Assembly (NCBI GenBank): GCA_006226495.1
Contig: SBGU01000013.1
Span: 1 to 64,000 of the forward strand
DNA: 64,000 bases
Source of the DNA: Alphaproteobacteria bacterium
GTDB taxonomy: Bacteria; Pseudomonadota; Alphaproteobacteria; Sphingomonadales; Kordiimonadaceae
Direction of reading: 5' to 3'
This document shows positions 41,077 through 48,602 of the stretch, piece by piece. How positions within the stretch are numbered: the stretch's first letter is position 1; each line of letters opens with the position of its first letter. The translations under genes were made by a program, and so were the position numbers. The notes under the pieces are model-generated. The model was given only the letters and a program-made list of their open reading frames with translations. It did not search any database and had not been told where the DNA came from.

Positions 41077-43416
41077 CTAGAATTTCAGGGTCAGGTTCGC
41101 GGTGGCCTGACGACCGGTGCCCAGGAAGTAGGAACCGGGCGTGCCGCCGCCGAGATAGCGCTCGTCGGTCAGGTTGCTGACGTTCAGGCTGATATCGATG
41201 CTCTGGATGCCCTTGATGACATCTTCGCCAAGGCGGTAACCGATCCAGGCATCCACCGTCGTGAAGGACGGCAGTTCCTGGGTGTTGGCGAAGTCGCCCC
41301 AGCGGGTGCCGACATGCTTGGCCGAAACACCGGCGCGCACGCCATCCTTGGCAAAGCTCAGGGTACCCACCAGTTGGAATTCGGGCGCCAGGGCAACCTT
41401 GTTGCCTTCAACAACTTCCGCCGTGGTTTCGGTATATTCGGAATTATTGAGGGTCAGGGCGCCATAGAGGTTCCAGTAATCGGCAAAATCGGCCGATACG
41501 CTGGCCTCTAGGCCTTTCGATTCGATACCGCCGACGTTGAAGTAGGCGCCTTCACCTTCCTCAAGATAGTCGATACCGCCAACACCGTCACCCGACGCCA
41601 CGAAGGTGATGCGGTTGTTGAACTTGATATAATAGGCGGTAACCGTGGCTTTCAGCCAGGCATTGCCGAAGCGGAAACCAACATCGAAGTTGTCAGCCGT
41701 TTCGCCTTCCAGGTCCGGGATTTCCGGGTTGGTGGCGCTGGCCTGGCCTTCGATCACGGCATCCTTGATGGCCGCGAAGTTCTGCGAATAACCGGCAAAC
41801 AGGTCGAGGTTGTCAGTCGCCGAGAACAGGGCACCGGCGGTGAACAGGATTTTCGAATCCGACGACAGGCTTTGTTCGTCTTCATTGCCGAAATTGTCGG
41901 TCCGGGTCAGGTCCACCAGATACTTCTTGATGCCGCCGCGCAGTTGCAGGCGACCCAGGTCAACCGTGTCTTCTGCATACAGCATCAGGGTGTCGACATC
42001 GAAGTCGCGGTCATACTGGCGCCAGTAGGCGATATTGTCGAATTCGATGCTGACGCGCGGGTCGATGATCGCATGCCAGTCGCGATATTCGTTGCGGTCG
42101 CTCTGTTCCCACCACAGGCCGGCACGCAGGGTGTTGATGTCGCCCATGAGGTAGGCCGCGTCGGCGGTCACGCCAAAACGCTGCTTGCCATAGTGGGTGT
42201 GACGATAGGAACTGACCGGGTTGGCGCCGTCCTGGTAACAGGCCGGGTTGTTCGCCGGCGAACCGCCGCCATAGGGGAAGGTCAGGGTTGCGGTGCAGCC
42301 TGCGATGGGTGCCAGCGGCACACCGTTGCTGTCGGCATAGGTATAGGCGCCGGCGGCGCTGCCGCCATAGATGGTGCCGTTCGACTGGACCTCGCCACCC
42401 GTGACAATGGCCAGGTAGGGCGGTGCCCAGTCGCCGCGGCCCTTGTTGTCATGATAATAGGGCGCGATGGTGAAATCGAAATTGTCGCCCTTGTATTCGG
42501 CCTTCACATAACCGAACCAGTTTTCACGCAGGGTGCCCCATGCCGGGCGGTAAACCTGATCGATATAGGGGATGCCGGTGATGGTGTCGGTCAGGCGGTC
42601 CCAGTTCGGGTCCTCTTCGAACTGCGCGAGCGAAATACGCTGGTAGTTGTTTTCCCAGGTGTCGTCCCACGACAGGCGGCCGGTGAATTTCCATTCATCC
42701 TGCTCGGACACGATCTTGGCCGAGAAATGGTCCCGCGTGGTGCCGCCGGCATCGCCGATCCAGGCATCGTTCGAGGTGTTGGAATAGCTGAAATAGGCCC
42801 GGGTGCCATCGGCGATCTCGCCGGTGTCATAGCGGAAGAAATAGCGCTGGGCATTGTTGTTGCCGATCGACAGGCCGGCCCAAAACCGCTGCTCGTCAGC
42901 GGGATCGCTGGACACGAAGTTGATGGTGCCACCCAGCGCCTCGTGCGACGGCGACGAGATATCGGCAGTACCCTGCGATACTTCGGCGCGCTCGAGGTTT
43001 TCACTATCGATATAGCGGTTGGCCTTGGCGCCACCACCATAGTTGGAGTTGCCGTTCGGCAGGCCGTCGATGGTCATGCCGATCTGCTGTTCAGAGAGGC
43101 TGACGGTAAAACCGCGGATCGACAGGTTGGTCGACCAGTCGTCCGAGCCGAACGGACCGCCTTCGGAGACGAAGATACCCGGCAGGTTGTCGATGACAGC
43201 CAGTACGCTGGCGGCATCGGGTTCCTGATCCAGCATCACCTGGTCGGTGGCGTTGTTTGCATAGGTGGTTTTGCGGGCGGAAACGATGATTTCCTCGAGG
43301 CTTACATCACTATCGTAAGCTTCGGTCGTGGTGGCCGCTTCCTCCGCTGTTGCCATGGTGGAGACAGCGAGCACGCTGCACGCCCCCAGCAACATTTTTT
43401 TGATATCGAGTGTCAT
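41077..43416 (-). CDS. TonB-dependent receptor under a BetI-like operator
   Basis: 779 residues with signal peptide ending in MATAEE. The TonB-box-like EEIIVSARKTTY, plug domain (LSIRGFTVSLSEQQIGMTID and ANRYIDSENLERAEVSQGTAD) and terminal barrel strand (ATANLTLKF) are clear. It transports a ligand across the outer membrane; the ligand is not readable. The promoter region contains a perfect 12-base inverted repeat 37 bases upstream of the start, and the adjacent upstream gene encodes a BetI-like repressor. A PhoD-like hydrolase gene follows by 67 bases, so receptor and hydrolase probably form one operon. Confidence 0.92.
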   Translation of the reverse strand: MTLDIKKMLLGACSVLAVSTMATAEEAATTTEAYDSDVSLEEIIVSARKTTYANNATDQVMLDQEPDAASVLAVIDNLPGIFVSEGGPFGSDDWSTNLSIRGFTVSLSEQQIGMTIDGLPNGNSNYGGGAKANRYIDSENLERAEVSQGTADISSPSHEALGGTINFVSSDPADEQRFWAGLSIGNNNAQRYFFRYDTGEIADGTRAYFSYSNTSNDAWIGDAGGTTRDHFSAKIVSEQDEWKFTGRLSWDDTWENNYQRISLAQFEEDPNWDRLTDTITGIPYIDQVYRPAWGTLRENWFGYVKAEYKGDNFDFTIAPYYHDNKGRGDWAPPYLAIVTGGEVQSNGTIYGGSAAGAYTYADSNGVPLAPIAGCTATLTFPYGGGSPANNPACYQDGANPVSSYRHTHYGKQRFGVTADAAYLMGDINTLRAGLWWEQSDRNEYRDWHAIIDPRVSIEFDNIAYWRQYDRDFDVDTLMLYAEDTVDLGRLQLRGGIKKYLVDLTRTDNFGNEDEQSLSSDSKILFTAGALFSATDNLDLFAGYSQNFAAIKDAVIEGQASATNPEIPDLEGETADNFDVGFRFGNAWLKATVTAYYIKFNNRITFVASGDGVGGIDYLEEGEGAYFNVGGIESKGLEASVSADFADYWNLYGALTLNNSEYTETTAEVVEGNKVALAPEFQLVGTLSFAKDGVRAGVSAKHVGTRWGDFANTQELPSFTTVDAWIGYRLGEDVIKGIQSIDISLNVSNLTDERYLGGGTPGSYFLGTGRQATANLTLKF

Positions 43417-43452
43417 ATTTCTGCGCCCTTGATCTTGCTAAGATTGATGCCG

Positions 43453-43480
43453 TTTTTATTGAACGAGTGTTCAATAAAAA
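43453..43480. promoter_or_regulatory. Probable BetI/TetR operator upstream of the receptor gene
   Basis: Perfect inverted repeat, arms TTTTTATTGAAC and GTTCAATAAAAA (12 bases each) with a 4-base spacer GAGT. The core TTGAAC-N4-GTTCAA resembles published BetI-type operators. It lies 37 bases before the receptor start and 178 bases from the repressor gene, so it most likely controls the receptor and phosphodiesterase genes. Confidence 0.85.
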
Positions 43481-43657
43481 TCGTGCAGACGCTTTAATGC
43501 CCTGATTTCTTTACTGTTTGGTGACAGAAATATGAGGGTTCAAAAAACATTGCAGACCCTTTGCAACGCCTTGAAAGCACACGCGCAAAGGGTGTCGCAC
43601 CATGCGCAAAAACACGGCAATCGCGGTTTTCCGGGAATATTCTGGAAGGCCCGGCCT

Positions 43658-44242
43658 TCAGTTGGCAGCGCGGATGTACCGGTCGATGCTGGACTCGACC
43701 TGTTCCCTGATCTGTGCAAGCGCCGGCGGCGTGGTGCTGGTGGTCGACCTGAGCCAGAATCCGTCAATCAGGGATGCAAAAATCTCGGCACCCGGTGCGA
43801 CGGCATGCGCCGGCACCAGTTGCCTGAGCGCATGACGCAGGTTCGAGATCAGGCGCCGGCTGTAGATTTGCTGCAGTCGGCCAAGCGCAGGCGAAAACGG
43901 CACCTGTGCCCAGAAGGACAACCAGGCCCGCACAATTTCGGGCCGGTACTGGTCGTCGGCAAAATTGGTGGCGACAATGGCGCTCAGCCGCGCGCGGGCG
44001 CCTTCGGCGTCTGCCACACGCTCCAGGAATGCATCATGCAGGTCGAACAATACCTGCGCCATCGCGGCCTCCAGAAGCGCCTGCTTGCCACCGAAATAAT
44101 GCGAGATAATACCCGTCGACAGGCCGGCGTCCCTGGCGATGCGCCCCACCGTCGCGTCCGAATAGCCCACGCGCGCAATGGTGCGGATGGTGGCGTCGAT
44201 AAGTTGCTGCCGCCTGATGGGCTGCATGCCGACCTTTGGCAT
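43658..44242 (-). CDS. betI: BetI-like TetR-family transcriptional repressor
   Basis: 194 residues. The start MPKVGMQPIRRQQLIDAT and the HTH block VGRIARDAGLSTGIISHYFG, followed by WLSFWAQVPFSPALGRLQQI and RRLISNLRHAL, match E. coli BetI closely. BetI represses choline-to-betaine genes and is released by choline. No betA, betB or betT is present in the window, so here it may control the neighbouring receptor and PhoD-like genes through the operator at 43453-43480. It lies 58 bases downstream of the MFS gene on the same strand. Confidence 0.9.
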   Translation of the reverse strand: MPKVGMQPIRRQQLIDATIRTIARVGYSDATVGRIARDAGLSTGIISHYFGGKQALLEAAMAQVLFDLHDAFLERVADAEGARARLSAIVATNFADDQYRPEIVRAWLSFWAQVPFSPALGRLQQIYSRRLISNLRHALRQLVPAHAVAPGAEIFASLIDGFWLRSTTSTTPPALAQIREQVESSIDRYIRAAN

Positions 44243-44299
44243 GGTGTGACCTTTCGCGTGTGACCTTGTTTCCTGTGCTGCCAGAATGCGGCTGTCGGG

Positions 44300-45484
44300 T
44301 CAATCCGGCTGCAACGCGGGTGTGGGCGCACGCCTGATGTCGCGCAAGGTATAAAGCGCAAGCCCCAGGTGGCACAGGCACAGAACCACAAACAAAGTGT
44401 CGCTGCCGAAGGTGCCTGCCATAAGGCCGATCAGGAGCGGCCCGAGGAACGAGCCCTTGGCGTTGAACAGCAGCAAGCCCCCTGCGGCGGCGACCCGGTC
44501 GCGCTCTGCCATCTGGTCCTGCACCATGGTCACACCAAGGGTATAGAGTGGCAGCGAGACCCCCCCGAATGCTGCGGCGGCCAAACACCAGGCAGCCAGC
44601 GGCAGATCCATGAACATCGGCAGCGCAGACAGGGCCGACATGACCGCACACAGCACCAGCACCTGCGCACGCCCCCATGTGTCGGCCAGATGCCCGATGG
44701 GATACTGGGTCAAGGCGCCGCCCGCGACAAAGCAGGCGACAAAGGCCGCGACACCGGCTTCATCAAGTCCCTTGTCATAGCCGAAGGCAGCGGTCAGCCC
44801 AAGGCCTGCCGCAAAACTGACCCCCACGACAAATGTGGCCACCAGCCCGGCCGGGCTGGCCCTGTAGAGCGCGGCCACACGAAGCGGCGGCACCGCCGCC
44901 CCTTTCGGCGACAGGCGGAAAAGCGGCAACACGGCAATGCCGGAACCCACCATCAGGAGCGCAGCCAGCATGAACACACCACCCGGCAATGTGGTGCCCG
45001 CCGCCATCAGCACGGGGCCAAGGCCGGCACCCAGGAACCAGAAGAACATATAGATACCGAACAGGCGGGACCGATAGTCGGGTTCGGCAACCCGGTTCAG
45101 CCAGCTTTCGACAGCAACATACTGGCCGGCGATGCAGAAACCGGTAATGGCCTGCGCAACCATCCAGGCTGAAATCAAGCTGGTGGCCGGAAACAGCCCC
45201 ATGGTGATGGCCGACACAAGCGCCATGGCTGGAAACAGCCGGAAATGGCCGATGCGGCCCACGATCTTTGGGGTAACCAGCGCGCCCAGTACAAGCCCGC
45301 CAAAATAAAGGGCCACCGACAGGCCGACCGTATCGCCGCCATGCCCGGCCGACGCGAGACGGTAGCTGACCACGGTGTTCTGCAGTGTCCCAGCCGCCAC
45401 AAACAGCAACACGCCGGCGAACAGCGGCCACAGCCGCACTGCTGCTGCAAGGTTGGATTTCGCCTGGCTGTAACCTGAAAGCAA
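44300..45484 (-). CDS. MFS transporter (YcaD-like)
   Basis: 394 residues, start TTG at 45484 with AAGGGGA about 7 bases upstream. Twelve hydrophobic segments are visible. Family-typical features are ESWLNRVAEPDYRSRLFGIYMF and GALTQYPIGHLADTWGRAQV, which fit the YcaD/UmaA-type drug-proton antiporter group. It may be co-transcribed with betI, 57 bases downstream. The substrate is unknown; an efflux or uptake role for choline-related compounds would fit the context but is unproven. Confidence 0.85.
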   Translation of the reverse strand: MLSGYSQAKSNLAAAVRLWPLFAGVLLFVAAGTLQNTVVSYRLASAGHGGDTVGLSVALYFGGLVLGALVTPKIVGRIGHFRLFPAMALVSAITMGLFPATSLISAWMVAQAITGFCIAGQYVAVESWLNRVAEPDYRSRLFGIYMFFWFLGAGLGPVLMAAGTTLPGGVFMLAALLMVGSGIAVLPLFRLSPKGAAVPPLRVAALYRASPAGLVATFVVGVSFAAGLGLTAAFGYDKGLDEAGVAAFVACFVAGGALTQYPIGHLADTWGRAQVLVLCAVMSALSALPMFMDLPLAAWCLAAAAFGGVSLPLYTLGVTMVQDQMAERDRVAAAGGLLLFNAKGSFLGPLLIGLMAGTFGSDTLFVVLCLCHLGLALYTLRDIRRAPTPALQPD

Positions 45485-45503
45485 ACCACATCCCCTTCGG
45501 GCC

Positions 45504-45540
45504 GAAGCCCCGGTTTACCGTATCACAAGACCGGGGCTTC
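45504..45540. terminator. Long-stem hairpin between the sulfur transporter and MFS genes
   Basis: Perfect 11-base stem GAAGCCCCGGT/ACCGGGGCTTC with a 15-base loop, 60 bases beyond the stop at 45601 and 20 bases upstream of the MFS start. There is no T-run on either strand, so it may terminate weakly or act as an mRNA-structure element. Confidence 0.5.
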
Positions 45541-45600
45541 TATAGGATGCAGGTTTATCTTTTGTGACACCGGCCCCAAAGACACCGATGTTGGGGCGGC

Positions 45601-46008
45601 CTATTTTACCAGCATGCTTTTGAGCTGCATGCCCAGAAGCATGGCGGCGACAAAGGCAAATACAGGCACAAAACCGCCGGAAAGCGCTGCGATTGCGGGA
45701 CCGGGGCAGAAGCCGCCCATGCCCCAGCCGATGCCAAAAAGCACCGAACCGCCGATCAGGCGTTTGTCCAGCACCCGATTGGTCGGCACATGGAACTGGC
45801 TATCGCACACAGGCGCCGCGCGCCGGAATACCAAGCGGTAGCCAACCGCGGTTACAGCCAGCGCGCCGGCCATCACGAACGCAAGGCTCGGGTCCCAGTT
45901 GCCGGCGAGATCAAGAAAATTGATCACCTTCGCCGGATTGATCATGCCGGAAATGGTGAGGCCAAGGCCAAACAGCAGGCCGGAGACAAGCGCCATCAGG
46001 GCCTTCAT
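45601..46008 (-). CDS. YeeE/YedE (DUF395) sulfur transporter subunit, second half
   Basis: 135 residues from the ATG at 46008 with GGAGGTG upstream, overlapping the partner stop by 4 bases (ATGA). Motifs typical of this family are GLTISGMINPAKVINFLDL and GIGWGMGGFCPGPAIAAL, where the conserved cysteine lies in the pore-like glycine-rich motif. Together with the upstream gene it forms a split two-subunit transporter of the PmpAB type, associated with thiosulfate or reactive sulfur compounds and with SqrR/BigR-controlled loci in other bacteria. The transport direction is not readable. Confidence 0.88.
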   Translation of the reverse strand: MKALMALVSGLLFGLGLTISGMINPAKVINFLDLAGNWDPSLAFVMAGALAVTAVGYRLVFRRAAPVCDSQFHVPTNRVLDKRLIGGSVLFGIGWGMGGFCPGPAIAALSGGFVPVFAFVAAMLLGMQLKSMLVK

Positions 46009-46433
46009 GACACACCTCCCAGATGATGCAGCACAAACACGGTGACAAAACCGGCTGCCATGAAAACAAGGGTTGCCACAATCGACCGCGGCGACAGGCG
46101 TGCGATGCCACACACACCGTGGCCGCTGGTACAGCCGCCGCCAAGCCGGGTGCCGAACCCGACCAGGAGACCGCCAATCACCATGAGCGGCACACTGTGC
46201 GGCAGGCTGATATCAGCCGGCGCGCCCATTACGGCACCATAGATCAGCGGCGCGACCACAATTCCCGCCACAAAGGCAAATTTCCAGCCCCAACCGCCTT
46301 CACTGGGGGCCAGCAAGCCACCCAATATGCCGCTGATACCGGCGATTCGGCCCAGCATGGCCATCATCAGCACAGCGGACACGCCAATCAGCGCCCCACC
46401 CAGAAGTGCAGAAACAGGTGTGAATTCAGTCAT
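46005..46433 (-). CDS. YeeE/YedE (DUF395) sulfur transporter subunit, first half
   Basis: 142 residues from the ATG at 46433. Four to five hydrophobic segments are present and the family motif GFGTRLGGGCTSGHGVCGIA carries the two conserved cysteines. The gene diverges from the peroxiredoxin gene over 99 bases that contain an imperfect palindrome, consistent with common control by the ArsR-type regulator encoded at 47213. It overlaps the second half by 4 bases. Confidence 0.9.
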   Translation of the reverse strand: MTEFTPVSALLGGALIGVSAVLMMAMLGRIAGISGILGGLLAPSEGGWGWKFAFVAGIVVAPLIYGAVMGAPADISLPHSVPLMVIGGLLVGFGTRLGGGCTSGHGVCGIARLSPRSIVATLVFMAAGFVTVFVLHHLGGVS

Positions 46434-46467
46434 TTGGCTTTCACCGTACCTTTCTCTGAAAGCATTA

Positions 46468-46504
46468 CACTTTACATTTATCAAAAATGATATACATAAA
46501 AGTG
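46468..46504. promoter_or_regulatory. Imperfect palindrome in the divergent promoter of the sulfur locus
   Basis: Sequence from CACTTT to AAAGTG, about 37 bases, AT-rich, with a core TATCA-AAAA-TGATA and flanking ACAT/ATAC elements. It lies between the two divergent transcription units and is a candidate operator for the ArsR-type regulator. Confidence 0.55.
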
Positions 46505-46532
46505 AAATTATCAAGCCCAATGGAGATGCAGC

Positions 46533-47216
46533 ATGAGCCACACGTACCAGGACGCAGCCTATCAGGACCAGGACAGCCATGCCCCGATGCGCCCTGCACG
46601 CGTAGGCGAAAAGGCTCCTGTATTTGCCGCCCGCACCACCATGGGCGTGCAAAGCCTGACGGACTTCCGCGGCAAATGGCTCGTATTCTTCTCCCATCCG
46701 GCTGACTTCACGCCGGTCTGCACGTCGGAATTCATCGCTTTTGAACAGGCGGCAGACAGGTTCCGCGCACTCGATTGCGAACTGCTTGGCCTGTCCGCCG
46801 ACAGCATCTATGCCCACCTGGCCTGGGTCCAGAATGTCGAGGAACGCTTTGGTGTGCGCATCAGCTTCCCGATCGTGGAGGATATCGGCCTCTCGATTGC
46901 CGAGGCCTACGGCATGATCGACAGCTTCTCGACCAGCACCGCGACCATCCGGTCGGTCTTTTTTATCGACCCCAATGGCATTGTGCGCGCCATGATCCAT
47001 TACCCGATGGCGGTTGGCCGCTCGGTCGATGAAATCCTGCGTGTCCTGGCGGCCCTGCAGGCAACCGACGAAAAAGCGCTGGCCGCGCCAGAAGGCTGGC
47101 AACCGGGCGACACCTTGCTGCAGGCCCCGCCCATGACCGTTGCCGCCATGCAGGAACGCCTGCCGCTCGTGGGTACCCGTGCGCGCGACTGGTATTATTC
47201 GGAGGCCAGCCAATGA
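46533..47216 (+). CDS. Peroxiredoxin (AhpC/TSA, Prx6-like)
   Basis: 227 residues from the ATG at 46533 (GGAGA upstream). The peroxidatic cysteine is C63 in FSHPADFTPVCTSEF; a second cysteine is C82. The long C-terminal part (WQPGDTLLQAPPMTVAAMQE and RARDWYY) is typical of 1-Cys/Prx6-type and archaeal-type peroxiredoxins. It reduces peroxides and perhaps persulfides. It is the first gene of the sulfide operon and overlaps the regulator gene by 4 bases (ATGA), which is an unusual partner for it. Confidence 0.92.
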   Translation: MSHTYQDAAYQDQDSHAPMRPARVGEKAPVFAARTTMGVQSLTDFRGKWLVFFSHPADFTPVCTSEFIAFEQAADRFRALDCELLGLSADSIYAHLAWVQNVEERFGVRISFPIVEDIGLSIAEAYGMIDSFSTSTATIRSVFFIDPNGIVRAMIHYPMAVGRSVDEILRVLAALQATDEKALAAPEGWQPGDTLLQAPPMTVAAMQERLPLVGTRARDWYYSEASQ

Positions 47217-47674
47217 ATGCCCAGTTGCCGCTCGACCAACTGCGCGCCAGCGCCGAACAGGTGTCAGCGCTTTTGAAGACCCTGTCGCACCCGAACCGGC
47301 TTCTTGTGGCCTGTTGCCTGATGGACGGCGAACGGTCGGTCAGCGACATCGAAGCCGATACCGGCGTGCGCCAGCCCGGCCTGTCCCGCGAACTGGCCCG
47401 CCTTCGCGAGGAAGGGCTCGTGGATACACGCCGGGAATCCAAAGTTGTTTTCTACCGTCTGGCCGACGCGCGGCTGGACAGCCTGATGAAGGCCCTGTGC
47501 GCAGCATTTGCCCCCGGCGCCGCCCCCGCGCCGGTGGCACCCCCAAGGCCTGCGGCGGTCGGCTCCACCCCTTCGGCCCGACCGGAGGACGCGGAGGCCC
47601 CCACCTTCCCGACCGTCGCAGGCCGACCCGCAGCCCGGCTGCGCCTGAAACCGAACCCCTACCGGCAGGACTGA
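47213..47674 (+). CDS. ArsR-family regulator, BigR/SqrR-like
   Basis: 153 residues. The winged helix is clear: LLKTLSHPNRLLVACCLMDG, VSDIEADTGVRQPGLSRELA and LREEGLVDTRRESKVVFYRL. Cysteines C34, C35 and C96 could form a dithiol switch; the C35 to C96 spacing (61 residues) is shorter than the spacing I recall for SqrR/BigR, so redox sensing is plausible but not certain. A proline-rich C-terminal tail of about 50 residues is an unusual addition. It is followed after 34 bases by the persulfide dioxygenase gene. It probably controls the operon and the divergent transporter. Confidence 0.87.
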   Translation: MNAQLPLDQLRASAEQVSALLKTLSHPNRLLVACCLMDGERSVSDIEADTGVRQPGLSRELARLREEGLVDTRRESKVVFYRLADARLDSLMKALCAAFAPGAAPAPVAPPRPAAVGSTPSARPEDAEAPTFPTVAGRPAARLRLKPNPYRQD

Positions 47675-47708
47675 CCCCATCCTGCGCCGGACGCCCAAGG
47701 AGAGCGCC

Positions 47709-48572
47709 ATGAACCCCCTGGTAACCGCCTTTTTTGACGAAGACACCTTCACGGTCAGCTATGTCGTGGCCGACCCCGGCACGCAAGCCTGCGCGATCAT
47801 CGATTCTGTGCTGGACTACAACCCGAACTCGGGCCGCACCAGCACCAAAAGCGCCGACGAAATCGTCGCCTTCGTGAAAGACAAGGGCCTGCATGTCGAC
47901 TGGATACTCGAAACCCATGTACATGCCGATCACCTGTCTGCTGCGCCCTACCTGAAGCAGAAAGTGGGTGGCAAGCTGGCCATCGGGGCCAACATCACCA
48001 TTGTGCAGAACACCTTCGGCAAACTTTTCAATGCCGGCACGGAATTCGAGCGCGACGGCAGCCAGTTCGATCATCTGTTCAAGGACGGTGACAGGTTCAA
48101 GGTCGGCAGCATTGAAGCCCGAGCCATCCACACCCCGGGCCATACGCCCGCCTGCATGACCTATGTCATCGGCGACGCCGGTTTTGTCGGCGACACCCTG
48201 TTCATGCCGGACTATGGCACCGCGCGCTGCGATTTTCCGGGCGGCAACGCCGAAACCCTGTATGCATCCGTCCAGAAAATCTTTGCGCTGCCCGAAGAAA
48301 CCCGCCTGTTCATGTGCCACGACTACAAGGCGCCGGGCCGCGACACGTTCGTGTGGGAAACCACGGTCGGTGAGGAAAAGCGCAAGAATATCCATATCCA
48401 TGAAGGCGTGACGGCGGGCGAATTTGTCGCCATGCGCAGCAAACGCGACGCCACCCTGGACATGCCGCGCCTCATTCTGCCGTCGGTGCAGATCAATATG
48501 CGCGCAGGCGACCTGCCACCAGCGGAAGACAATGGCATGCGCTACCTGAAAATTCCCCTGAACGCGCTCTGA
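47709..48572 (+). CDS. MBL-fold persulfide dioxygenase
   Basis: 287 residues. The metal-binding motif ETHVHADH is seen at residues 69-75 (His70, His72, Asp74, His75), with HTPGHTPACM and MCHDYKAPGRD further on, and FVGDTLFMPDYGTARCDFPG, all typical of the Blh/ETHE1-type persulfide dioxygenase. The enzyme oxidises glutathione persulfide to sulfite and GSH with one iron atom. Blh in other bacteria is fused to an N-terminal DUF442 domain; here that domain is instead fused to the next gene product. The ATG at 47709 follows GGAGA. Confidence 0.92.
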   Translation: MNPLVTAFFDEDTFTVSYVVADPGTQACAIIDSVLDYNPNSGRTSTKSADEIVAFVKDKGLHVDWILETHVHADHLSAAPYLKQKVGGKLAIGANITIVQNTFGKLFNAGTEFERDGSQFDHLFKDGDRFKVGSIEARAIHTPGHTPACMTYVIGDAGFVGDTLFMPDYGTARCDFPGGNAETLYASVQKIFALPEETRLFMCHDYKAPGRDTFVWETTVGEEKRKNIHIHEGVTAGEFVAMRSKRDATLDMPRLILPSVQINMRAGDLPPAEDNGMRYLKIPLNAL

Positions 48573-48602
48573 TCCAGCACGACAAGCCCACAGGAGGCCG
48601 CC

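Noticed and set aside
43453-45484. A full betaine-synthesis (bet) operon
   Set aside because: Only the BetI-like regulator is present; no choline or betaine-aldehyde dehydrogenase and no BetT transporter were seen in the window.
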